Of a DNA stretch of 46,840 nucleotides, positions 9,701 through 16,133 are shown one piece after another. The stretch spans positions 1 to 46,840 of the forward strand of contig CAJWGQ010000005.1 of NCBI GenBank assembly GCA_913041025.1, written 5' to 3'. The translations under genes and the position numbers were made by a program. Numbering within the stretch: position 1 is the stretch's first letter; every line of letters begins with the position of its first letter. A model generated the notes under the pieces. It did no database searches. It worked only from the letters and a program-made list of their open reading frames with translations, and was not told the origin of the DNA. The stretch is from an uncultured Gammaproteobacteria bacterium (GTDB lineage: Bacteria; Pseudomonadota; Gammaproteobacteria; Pseudomonadales; Azotimanducaceae_A).

Positions 9701-10219
9701 AGAAAGAAAATTGAAATCGGAATAACAGGTCAGAGTTGAAGACTTAGCTCCATGGTCGTCTCCCACTAGTAGCAAGCTACCGCCAAGAGGAGAGGTGCCC
9801 GCCATATTGGCGTGTCTTAACGCGTCCATTGACCGGTCCATCCCTGGAGCCTTTCCATACCAAATAGAGAATACACCGTCGACAGTAGCGCCTGGGAATG
9901 TGCCTACATACTGAGAGCCCCACGCGGCGGTTGCCGCAATGTCTTCATTGACACCTGGCTTGAATACGACGTTATAGTGTTCAAGGGTGTCCGATGCGTT
10001 CCATAATTCCATGTCGTATCGGCCCAGGGGTGAGCCTCGATAGCCAGAAATAAAGCCGGCCGTGTTTAGATTATTTGAGATGTCTCTAATGCGTTGCTGT
10101 ATGGGGAGCCGCACGAGCGCTTGCATGCCGGTCATGTAAACCCAGCCTTCATCCTGGGTCAATCGATCACCAAGGACCATATCCAGTCGCTTGTCATCTG
10201 TACTGGCTGACTCGCTCAT
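6734..10219 (-). CDS. fused indolepyruvate ferredoxin oxidoreductase (IorA-IorB type)
   Basis: A 1161-residue cytosolic enzyme oxidatively decarboxylating aryl or branched 2-oxoacids to acyl-CoA and passing electrons to ferredoxin. In order: an alpha-type pyrimidine-binding domain from about 25 (GYRGSPLGRYD), CAGCPH at 436-441, GIGCHG near 457, the thiamine diphosphate motif GDGTYYHSG at 501-509 with a downstream Asn, a cysteine-rich Fe-S segment at 638-682 (CEGCGDCGxxxxC, then CxxxxxC and CxxxxxC), then the gamma domain from about 720 starting GIGGTGVVT. This is the long proteobacterial fusion of both subunits. I choose ATG 10219 because GGAG lies six bases before it; a GTG at 10231 would add four residues. 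It diverges from the PhyH at 10393. The substrate could be an arylpyruvate, which fits aromatic amino acid breakdown. Confidence 0.92.
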   Translation of the reverse strand: MSESASTDDKRLDMVLGDRLTQDEGWVYMTGMQALVRLPIQQRIRDISNNLNTAGFISGYRGSPLGRYDMELWNASDTLEHYNVVFKPGVNEDIAATAAWGSQYVGTFPGATVDGVFSIWYGKAPGMDRSMDALRHANMAGTSPLGGSLLLVGDDHGAKSSTLTCYSDFNFLSVGIPLLAPSNAQEVLDFGLHGIALSRHSGLVCGMKLVTDVIEGGGSLYVSPESPNISMPESREGLSIQTFTPFVEQEHVLYEKRIDEALVYARENNLNEIVRSSREAKLGIVAAGKAYQDLMQALRALGVAESELGSLGLRILKVGMIWPLDDVVIRDFAAGLDTILVVEEKRPLLEDQIKSILYGEDEAPNIVGKFFGGQTYSTNRGEPAFPNSGEIDPTTIVRILSKTAVRVSPECGVAQPNFPDKPIDGYPAPIRSPSFCAGCPHGRSTQVIEGSRALAGIGCHGMAMMLDPTKTNTISHMGGEGAMWIGQQPFTEEKHVFANMGDGTYYHSGFMAIRAAVAANLPITYKLLVNGFVSMTGGQAIEGELSIDQIVSELDAEGVRKMALVSDEPEKFSDHEFPNSLTIHERTQLEVVQRDFRDYNNVSVIIYEQPCATERRRLRKRGQWHDPDKRVFIHPTVCEGCGDCGTVSNCMAIEPLETEFGRKRQINQSSCNKDFSCVEGFCPSFITIEGAKLKSHDQGDELPDLPNIPLPELPKIDGSWSVLVAGIGGTGVVTIGQTLAVAAHADGLYSSNLDVTGLAQKYGAVLSHIKVSANADQLTSTRIANGEADTLIGADVIVSAGDEVLATLVPGKSRGVVSTHLTPTADFSRDPNWNIDETLLISRLDTALENNLLKLDSIVLAERILGDAVYANTLLLGAAWQMGGIPVSHEAIMRALELNGVAIEMNRIAFELGRYAQHDLKAALNLIQDNSFKEAVSETLDEQIERRAKFLVEHSNEALADKYLTLVNRVRDKEALFSSSEDLTEEVAKYYFKVLAHKDQWEVARLYADPNFKQALKETFDGKLKLSFHLGGWPFGTKIEGSEKIIKAEVGGWVMLAFKLLAKFRGLRGSILDPFKNSPESRAARALISQYENDIETILDQINEENLDAATRLASVPDLIRGYGHVRQRKTVEANEFRMKNLAELLGQPMAPKDNIIAKAS

Positions 10220-10392
10220 CTGACTCTCCACTCTCTAAAACTCATTATTAGTATTACCAGAATCGGACTTGCGTGTCGTCAAAAAATGTTATGCCTTGGT
10301 GCAGAATGGCCACCAAAAGAAGTTTGAACAGGTTTGTCAAAGCTGGTTATTGAGAGTTAACTATAGGAGCAAAAAAAAGAGGAGGGGCTTTG

Positions 10393-11232
10393 ATGACCAT
10401 ACGCAGAATAAGTGCCGAGTCAGGTCTAGAAGAGATTTTGAATATTCTCGAAGAGGACGGAGGTCTTATTCTGGAAGGGTTGTATCCAACGCGTCTGATC
10501 GACTCAATCCGTGATGCCATTATTTTAGCTTCAGAAAAGTTCAAACCAGGAGAAGCTACTCAGGGTTTGGGAGCTCCCGGGAATGCCTTTGTGGGTAAGA
10601 ATACGATCCGGTTTTCCAGTTTAGGTAAGATCACGTCGGATTATTTCGAGATGCTCGACAATGAGGTGTTTCGATCTATTGCGGATGCCTTGTTATTGCC
10701 CCATTGCGCGTCTTATTGGGTAAACACGGCTCAGGCAATGTTAATCGGTCCAAACTCAGAAGCTCAGCCATTGCATCGTGATTGCCTCAATTGGCCTCAG
10801 GTGGTCGTTCCCAGTTGGCCTGAGGGTCCCGAGTTGACTGTAAGTTCCATGATCGCGTTAGAGGCGATCACGGAAGAGATCGGTGCGACGCGAGTGATTC
10901 CAGGAAGCCATCGCTGGTTGGATCTGGGACAGCGCGTACATGCTGATCTGACTGAAGCGGCAGAGATGGGGCCGGGAGATGCGCTGGTTTATACGGGAAA
11001 GCTGGTTCACGGAGGCGGGGCGAACATGACCTCCGACCGTTGGCGCCGGGCTATGCATCTTAGCTATGTTGTCGGATGGTTAACTCCGGAAGAATCCAGT
11101 CCTATTGATTACTCTGACGAAGATCTGAAAGGGCAAAGCGAGGCCGTAAAAAGAGTTCTCGGTCACCGCTCATATATTTCCGATTCTCCGTCGGCCGGGG
11201 GTCTTTGGCTTCGTCACGCGAAAGGGATTTAA
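10393..11232 (+). CDS. PhyH-family Fe(II)/2-oxoglutarate dioxygenase
   Basis: A 279-residue phytanoyl-CoA dioxygenase-family enzyme. Metal ligands are His128 and Asp130 (PLHRDCLNW) and His206 (LVHGGGANM); Arg219 in RWRRAMHLSY could bind 2-oxoglutarate. The middle segment GATRVIPGSHRW at about 164-175 matches the paralog at 329. A TTG directly precedes the ATG, but GGAGGGG at 10381-10387 points to ATG 10393. The next PhyH gene follows 67 bases downstream on the same strand, so the two are probably cotranscribed, and both diverge from the oxidoreductase. Substrate unknown. Confidence 0.88.
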   Translation: MTIRRISAESGLEEILNILEEDGGLILEGLYPTRLIDSIRDAIILASEKFKPGEATQGLGAPGNAFVGKNTIRFSSLGKITSDYFEMLDNEVFRSIADALLLPHCASYWVNTAQAMLIGPNSEAQPLHRDCLNWPQVVVPSWPEGPELTVSSMIALEAITEEIGATRVIPGSHRWLDLGQRVHADLTEAAEMGPGDALVYTGKLVHGGGANMTSDRWRRAMHLSYVVGWLTPEESSPIDYSDEDLKGQSEAVKRVLGHRSYISDSPSAGGLWLRHAKGI

Positions 11233-11299
11233 GATTGCCTTCGTATACCTGCAAAAATCCAAGTTTGGTTTTGGAACACTTCACTTCGGGAGAATTCTT

Positions 11300-12253
11300 T
11301 TGGATCCCTTAGCTGAACGTGTAACAGAGGACATAGAAAGTCTCGGCTTAAAAAAGTACGTCATAGAATTGGACGAGAACGGGTACACCGTCTTGCCACC
11401 CGATGTTGCTTGCCCGAATGGGTTGAGGGATCGGTTGCTGGACGCGTGTCTTGATGTGGCTGAAAGCCGAAATGGAGAGCGACCTGATCTTCAGACGGAT
11501 CGGGTATATTTGCCTGGTCATGCTGACCAGTTTGAAGGTGCTTTGGGGGCTGAACACGGCGATTCACCCATAGGAGACATGATGCAATCTCTTGTTGTCG
11601 AAGGAGAGATTTTTGAAGAGGCTCTCATGAATCCGGTTCTGTTGGCGCTGAGCGCTTACTTGACGGGTTATAGTTCTGTCTTACTAACCATGGCTTGCTT
11701 TATAAAAGGGCCGAACAAAACAGAATTGCCATTGCACTGTGATGCGATGGGGCCTTCTCCGTTATCGTTAATTTCCACAGAGTGTAATTTAACTTATGCC
11801 CTCACTGACTATACGAAGGAGAACGGTTGTCTAGCTGTGGTTCCTGAAAGTCATAAGCTTTGTCGACAGCCCAGAGGCGAAGAGCGGCTGGTAGCCAAAA
11901 ATCCATACGCGATTCCAGTCGAGTGTCCTGCTGGATCGCTCGTCTGCTGGCATGGAAACACCTGGCATGGAGCGTATAGTCGGCAAGCAAGCGGTCTGCG
12001 GGTGAGTCTGGTCATAGACTTTGTCCGAAAGCATATCCGCACAGCTGAGCACCTCACCGAATATATGCCCGAAGAAGTCCTGGCAAGGAATTCGGCTCGA
12101 TTTGCTGTGATAACGCATCAGGCCATGGCGCCAACCATACCCGATCAGAGTAAAAATGATCAAAATATGGCTCGAGCAAAACGCGTTCTGGAAGAATATA
12201 ACCAGGAGCTAGGATTTGATTTACAAAAATATGAGTGGAGCCCCTACGCTTAG
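11300..12253 (+). CDS. PhyH-family Fe(II)/2-oxoglutarate dioxygenase, TTG start
   Basis: A 317-residue phytanoyl-CoA dioxygenase-family enzyme with His146 and Asp148 (PLHCDAMG), His223 (NTWHGAYSR) and Arg234. The segment YTKENGCLAVVPESHKL at about 171-187 is like the paralog at 5759. No ATG fits the family N terminus. TTG 11300 has GGGAGA six bases upstream, so I accept TTG as the start. It has a longer N-terminal region (about 60 residues before the conserved part) than the 10393 protein. It follows that gene and converges on the alpha/beta hydrolase. Substrate unknown. Confidence 0.86.
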   Translation: MDPLAERVTEDIESLGLKKYVIELDENGYTVLPPDVACPNGLRDRLLDACLDVAESRNGERPDLQTDRVYLPGHADQFEGALGAEHGDSPIGDMMQSLVVEGEIFEEALMNPVLLALSAYLTGYSSVLLTMACFIKGPNKTELPLHCDAMGPSPLSLISTECNLTYALTDYTKENGCLAVVPESHKLCRQPRGEERLVAKNPYAIPVECPAGSLVCWHGNTWHGAYSRQASGLRVSLVIDFVRKHIRTAEHLTEYMPEEVLARNSARFAVITHQAMAPTIPDQSKNDQNMARAKRVLEEYNQELGFDLQKYEWSPYA

Positions 12254-12271
12254 CCTGAGGCGTTATTTCTT
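12246..12271 (+). terminator. candidate rho-independent terminator
   Basis: ACGCTT (12246-12251) pairs with AGGCGT (12258-12263), one G-U included, around a six-base loop. TATTTCTT follows. It overlaps the stop codon of the PhyH gene. The stem is short but the T-rich tail and position at the end of a two-gene unit support a terminator. Confidence 0.4.
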
Positions 12272-12295
12272 AATGTACGTTGCTGAAACGAGCTA

Positions 12296-13042
12296 TCAGG
12301 GATTTATCGATCTCATAAATTTGATCAAATGAGGAAGGTTAGGCTCATGATTGAGCGCGGCCTGCATGTGATCTCCTTCAACTGAGAAAAATGTCCATCC
12401 GTTGCGATTGGCCATCTCTTCGCCTTTCTCACAGATTATGGCCTCGTCGCGGCCCTTCCAAAGAAGTACAGGGACGCCTGAATCGGCTACCGCTTGTTCG
12501 TGACCCTTCACGTCCTCTAGATAGTCGTAGGTATGTTTCATTGCTGGTATGAGTTCTTCAGGCCAGTCAAAGTCATACAACTCCATGATTCTCTCAAAGG
12601 GATAATCTTCACCGTTTTTTAGCCCGCCTACTTCTTCGGTTGTGCCGGTCTCTGGGCAGTGCCCTCCTATCATCAGACTAAGTAATCGATTTCGCTGGTG
12701 CTCAGCCATACAACATGCTATCCAGCCACCCATTGAATACCCGATGAAATGGGCTTTATCGATGCCTTCTTTGTTCATGATCTCCACGATATGGTTGGCG
12801 CGTTCTTCGCGGGAATACAAGGCTGCTTCTGTGGGCTTGTCACTTTCGCCATGGCCTAGACTGTCAATGCTGATGCAATGATATCCCTCTGATACAAAAG
12901 CGTCTGCGTAGGCGGAGAATGCTTCTTTGCTGCTAGTCCAGCCGTGCTGCATAACAATGGCTTCGGAGCTCCGGTTGCCTTGGATGGTATAGGCAAGTTT
13001 CAGACCTGCGTATTCAATGAATTGAGTGTTGTGATCGCTCAT
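12296..13042 (-). CDS. alpha/beta-fold hydrolase
   Basis: A 248-residue serine hydrolase. The oxyanion region HGW is at 33-35, the nucleophile elbow GYSMGG carries Ser103, and Asp199 (KGRDEA) and His225 (EGDHMQ) complete the triad. Substrates in this fold include esters, thioesters and C-C bonded diketones. I start it at ATG 13042, where the protein begins with a normal N terminus (MSDHNTQF). A frame open to 13237 would add 65 poorly coding residues and run into the divergent TauD gene. No strong ribosome-binding site is visible. It converges on the PhyH gene and shares a 145-base divergent gap with the TauD-type gene. Confidence 0.88.
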   Translation of the reverse strand: MSDHNTQFIEYAGLKLAYTIQGNRSSEAIVMQHGWTSSKEAFSAYADAFVSEGYHCISIDSLGHGESDKPTEAALYSREERANHIVEIMNKEGIDKAHFIGYSMGGWIACCMAEHQRNRLLSLMIGGHCPETGTTEEVGGLKNGEDYPFERIMELYDFDWPEELIPAMKHTYDYLEDVKGHEQAVADSGVPVLLWKGRDEAIICEKGEEMANRNGWTFFSVEGDHMQAALNHEPNLPHLIKFMRSINP

Positions 13043-13187
13043 GACGGTCTCTTTTCGAAACTGAAATTTATGCCACAAAAACGGGTCACAAACCAGATGA
13101 ATCTTGTAGGTGTAGATATTTTTGTTAAGACTAGACTTGTGAAAAGAGAGATTTAGAATCAAAAGCAACAGGTTGAGGGGTAGAGCG

Positions 13188-14069
13188 ATGTCGATAGAGG
13201 TGCAACCTTTGACTCCAGCATTTGGAGCGGAAATCAAAGGTGTTGATTTAGTTTCGTGTTCAGCGGCTGAATTCGATGGGATTCTCGAGATTTTTTCCGA
13301 ATATGGGGTGGTCTTTTTTCGCGATCAGCAGAGGCTGAGTGAGAAGGAGCATATTGACCTAGCAAGTCGCTTTGGAGAGATACACATCCACCCTGCGGCG
13401 CGGGGGAGAGAGGATGCTTATCCCGGTTTGCTCAAGATGAAAACGAACAAGGAGTCTACTGTTGCTGCGGGGAACAGGTGGCATTCTGATGTGTCCTGTG
13501 ATGAATTTCCTCCTTATGCGAGTATCTTGCAACTCCACGAAACCCCGTCATCTGGCGGAGACACGCTGTTTGCTAGTCTTTGCGCCGCGTACGAGGCGCT
13601 GTCTGATCCTATGAAAACGATGCTTGATGGACTGACTGCACTACATTCCGGTGAGGAGCCATTTCGCCACCTATTTAAGTTCCAAAACCATCAGGCAGGG
13701 CAGGGGTGGCCCGAGAATGATCACCCTATTGTTCGAGAGCACGTGTCTTCAGGCCGCCCTGCGCTATTCATTGACCGCGAATTTACGAAGAAAATTAATG
13801 AGTTACCTAAAGACGAAGGTAAGGCTCTGCTTGAGTTCTTGTTTGGTCACACAGAGAGAGTCGATTTTCAATGTCGTTTCCAGTGGACTCCCAACGCCAT
13901 CGCAATTTGGGACAATCGTTGTGTGCTTCATCATGCTCTTTGGGATTACTGGCCAGAGCAAAGAACGGGTAGCAGGGTGACGACGGTTGGAGAAAAACCA
14001 GTAGCCTGGCGATTATCAGATCACAGTAAAGTTCAAAAGGAACGATCTTCGATCAGGCTGACCGCGTAG
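13188..14069 (+). CDS. TauD/TfdA-family Fe(II)/2-oxoglutarate dioxygenase
   Basis: A 293-residue dioxygenase of the taurine/2,4-D dioxygenase family, using Fe(II), 2-oxoglutarate and O2. Conserved features: the start IEVQPLTPAFGAEIKGVDL, VVFFRDQ at 41-47, RFGEIHIHP at 61-69, the metal pair His99-x-Asp101 in RWHSDVS, SSGGDTLFAS at 121-130, the distal His248 in DNRCVLHHA, and Arg263 in SRVTTVGEKP. ATG 13188 follows GAGGGG by seven bases; an upstream TTG at 13173 is less likely. Members often cleave sulfonates, aryloxyacids or hydroxylate amino acids. The exact substrate is not evident. It diverges from the hydrolase and converges on the methyltransferase. Confidence 0.92.
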   Translation: MSIEVQPLTPAFGAEIKGVDLVSCSAAEFDGILEIFSEYGVVFFRDQQRLSEKEHIDLASRFGEIHIHPAARGREDAYPGLLKMKTNKESTVAAGNRWHSDVSCDEFPPYASILQLHETPSSGGDTLFASLCAAYEALSDPMKTMLDGLTALHSGEEPFRHLFKFQNHQAGQGWPENDHPIVREHVSSGRPALFIDREFTKKINELPKDEGKALLEFLFGHTERVDFQCRFQWTPNAIAIWDNRCVLHHALWDYWPEQRTGSRVTTVGEKPVAWRLSDHSKVQKERSSIRLTA

Positions 14070-14146
14070 TAAGAGAGGATTTAATGTGACCCGGCAGAGG
14101 CTATTTCAGGACTATTGTTTGGATTCCTGTTAAACCCTGATTCGAT

Positions 14147-15148
14147 TTATGGTTTAAGTCCGGATACACGAGCCAGAATGCCCGGTACAAACTCGTTGAC
14201 CTCTATTTGAATAAAACCGGCTCGTTCAAAGTAGCCCATGCAGTCCGCGCGTGTGTGGGTAAGCCCGGTGCTGTTTGACATCACTTCCAGCAGCCCCCAG
14301 ATTGCTGCGTCGGTCGGTCCTGCCCGGTCGTCGTCGAGCATCTCGCCGATTAGGTGCATCTCTCCCCCAGGTACTAACGCATCGAAGGCTTTTTGAATAA
14401 CTAAAGAAACGATCTCTCGATTGTATTGAGGTAAATTGCTAGCCATTAGCGCGACGTCGCATCCTTCAGGGAATGTGTCCTCCGTGAAGTCGCCTCCCTG
14501 CGTGGAGACACGATCATCTACCTGGTTTTTCTTGATGAAATCCTTTGTGACTTCAACGACTGGTGGCAGATCGAATACGATCGCCTGCAGCTGTTCATTT
14601 GCCTGCGCCGAAACGATCGAATAGGCGCCCGAGCCGCCTCCAAGATCCATCATTTTTGTGCGATTGCTCAGATCAACTTGTTTGACGAATCGTCTGCCTG
14701 CACCAAACCCTATGGATGAAGTGCCCTCATGGTATTTTCTGGCTTCTTCAACCGTCATGGATTCGTAGTTTCCTATGACTCGCGGCTCATTCAGATTCTT
14801 AAGTTTTTCGGTGAGATTGCCCCAGTTTTTCCATCCGGGTCTCAAAAAGGAAAGCCACGGACCAGCGTAGCTTTTCTCGTCTTTGACTAGGAATCGTTGC
14901 ACATCATCTGCATTTTTGTAGTGATCTTTTTCCCAGTGGATCAAAGCCGCGGTCGCGCACATGGTCATTAATCGTTCAGCGTTGAGCTGCGTGATCCCGG
15001 CAGCTTCCGCAAACAGGCCGACCGTATTGTTGCCTTGGCTGATTTCAGTAAATAGATTCAGATCTATCGCTGCGAACAAAGAGGCGGACTCGATAAACGC
15101 TCGACTCATTTCCTGAAGTCTTACCGTATCTAGTTTTTTTTCAGCCAT
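14147..15148 (-). CDS. SAM-dependent methyltransferase, O-methyltransferase (Methyltransf_2) type
   Basis: A 333-residue methyltransferase. The first 90 residues form a winged-helix dimerisation domain as in plant and bacterial small-molecule O-methyltransferases, with a 90-residue linker. The SAM-binding motif I is MMDLGGGSGAYS (Asp168 to Gly174), followed by IVFDLPPVVE and the VPGGEMHLIGE strand. The ATG at 15148 gives the usual family N terminus; no good ribosome-binding site precedes it, which would fit translational coupling to the gene ending 22 bases upstream. That upstream gene is the candidate selenoprotein at 15171-15965, so the two probably form one unit. The acceptor (O, N, S or another atom) is not readable from sequence. 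Confidence 0.85.
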   Translation of the reverse strand: MAEKKLDTVRLQEMSRAFIESASLFAAIDLNLFTEISQGNNTVGLFAEAAGITQLNAERLMTMCATAALIHWEKDHYKNADDVQRFLVKDEKSYAGPWLSFLRPGWKNWGNLTEKLKNLNEPRVIGNYESMTVEEARKYHEGTSSIGFGAGRRFVKQVDLSNRTKMMDLGGGSGAYSIVSAQANEQLQAIVFDLPPVVEVTKDFIKKNQVDDRVSTQGGDFTEDTFPEGCDVALMASNLPQYNREIVSLVIQKAFDALVPGGEMHLIGEMLDDDRAGPTDAAIWGLLEVMSNSTGLTHTRADCMGYFERAGFIQIEVNEFVPGILARVSGLKP

Positions 15149-15170
15149 GCTTTGTTTTATACGCGAGCTA

Positions 15171-15965
15171 TTAACTCGCGGATTTTTTTCGACCTGTGAA
15201 ATACTCAAAGCTACTCGGCCACGATTCTTCCCAGTCAATCAAAACCCCACCAGTTTTCACTTCTTCGATCATTTGTAAGCATCGCCTGAGAATGCGAGTT
15301 TGCATTTCTATGTCATCAGCAGCGCCGAAATTGTTACCCATGGGATAGTTCATGAACAGACTTCTCGGTGGTTTGACTTGTTCGGTGAGATCCCTGCCTG
15401 TCGAGAGGCAGACGGTGGCAATACCAGCTTGTTCGACCACTCGGCATACCAAACCCACGGTTTGGTGATCGAGGGGTCAGGCAGGCGCTGCGATTAGAAT
15501 ATCGACGCCATCCTCATTTAATTTCTCGACAAACGCAGGTGCCGATTCATTTAGTATTTTGCTTCGGTTGTAGATACGCCCCATGAATCCACTCCACAGT
15601 CGATGAGCTACTCCCCCTATCTCTCCAGACTTTTCTAGTTCTCGTAATCGATCGATGGGAAAAACACAGTTGAGATCTGAGTCGGCGTCTGTGTGGTCGT
15701 AGTAACTGTCATTGATATTGAAGTCATTACTGTCCGCATCACTGGGTACTTCGTCCAAACGATGATCGTTTCTCGCGTCGGGGTCAAAATCCGGCATGGA
15801 GCACTGGGAGACGCCACCAGACGTCAACAGGCTCACAGTGCAGTCTTTAAGGGACCTGTTTAGTCTCGTTAAAGGCGCGGATTTATTAACCGTCCACTCA
15901 TAGGGCGGAAAGCCCATTGAGCCGTAGTGTTTGTTCAGTTCGGCGACATAGCTAATAGGTTGCAC
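15171..15965 (-). CDS. GrdB/PrdB-like selenoprotein with in-frame TGA (Sec163)
   Basis: One gene interrupted by a TGA at 15477-15479, which I read as selenocysteine. The part before it (162 residues) has the hallmarks of short proteins related to the selenoprotein B subunit of glycine/sarcosine/betaine/proline reductases: VSLLTSGGV at 44-52, SYYDHTDADSDLNCVFPIDRL at 87-107 (broken here by SDLN), GEIGGVAHR and the DGVDILIAAPA strand. The next 101 residues continue in the same frame: UPLDHQTVGLVCRV, then AGIATVCLSTGRDL. The family has its redox Cys or Sec exactly at this point. A SECIS-like hairpin follows. The first partner position is Asp (UPLD) where a second Cys might be expected. GTG 15965 has GGGAG seven bases upstream; a TTG at 15971 is an alternative. 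Reaction unknown. A pseudogene is the alternative reading. Confidence 0.8.
15448..15466 (-). promoter_or_regulatory. candidate bacterial SECIS hairpin
   Basis: On the coding strand, ten bases after the in-frame TGA, ACCAAACC (15466-15459) is followed by GTG and then GGTTTGGT (15455-15448). This is a perfect 8-bp stem with a 3-base loop, or a 7-bp stem with loop CGUGG. Bacterial SECIS elements, which recruit SelB, sit directly downstream of the UGA, with a spacer near 11 bases and a GU in the apical loop, as known for E. coli fdhF. Both features match. The hairpin lies inside coding sequence (HQTVGLV), as required. Confidence 0.75.
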
Positions 15966-16133
15966 GTCCAATCTCCCTCTGGTGTTTAATAACTTCTCTG
16001 AGCCAGAATGAGTCTCAGTGACTTAACTTGTCAACTCTTCTTTCAGATTAGGTTTATTACTTTGGATTATATAGGGTTAGCTTTGTGATTTGATAAGGGG
16101 GTATGCTGTTGAGCATCATAGGAGAGAAAAGGT

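Noticed and set aside
13043..13237. A 65-residue N-terminal extension of the alpha/beta hydrolase
   Set aside because: It has no conserved features, and it would overlap the divergent TauD gene and remove its promoter region. The internal ATG at 13042 starts a normal hydrolase.
15171..15971. Two separate small genes or a pseudogene broken at the TGA
   Set aside because: Both halves share one frame, both look conserved, and a hairpin stands at the exact SECIS position. A single selenoprotein explains all of it better.
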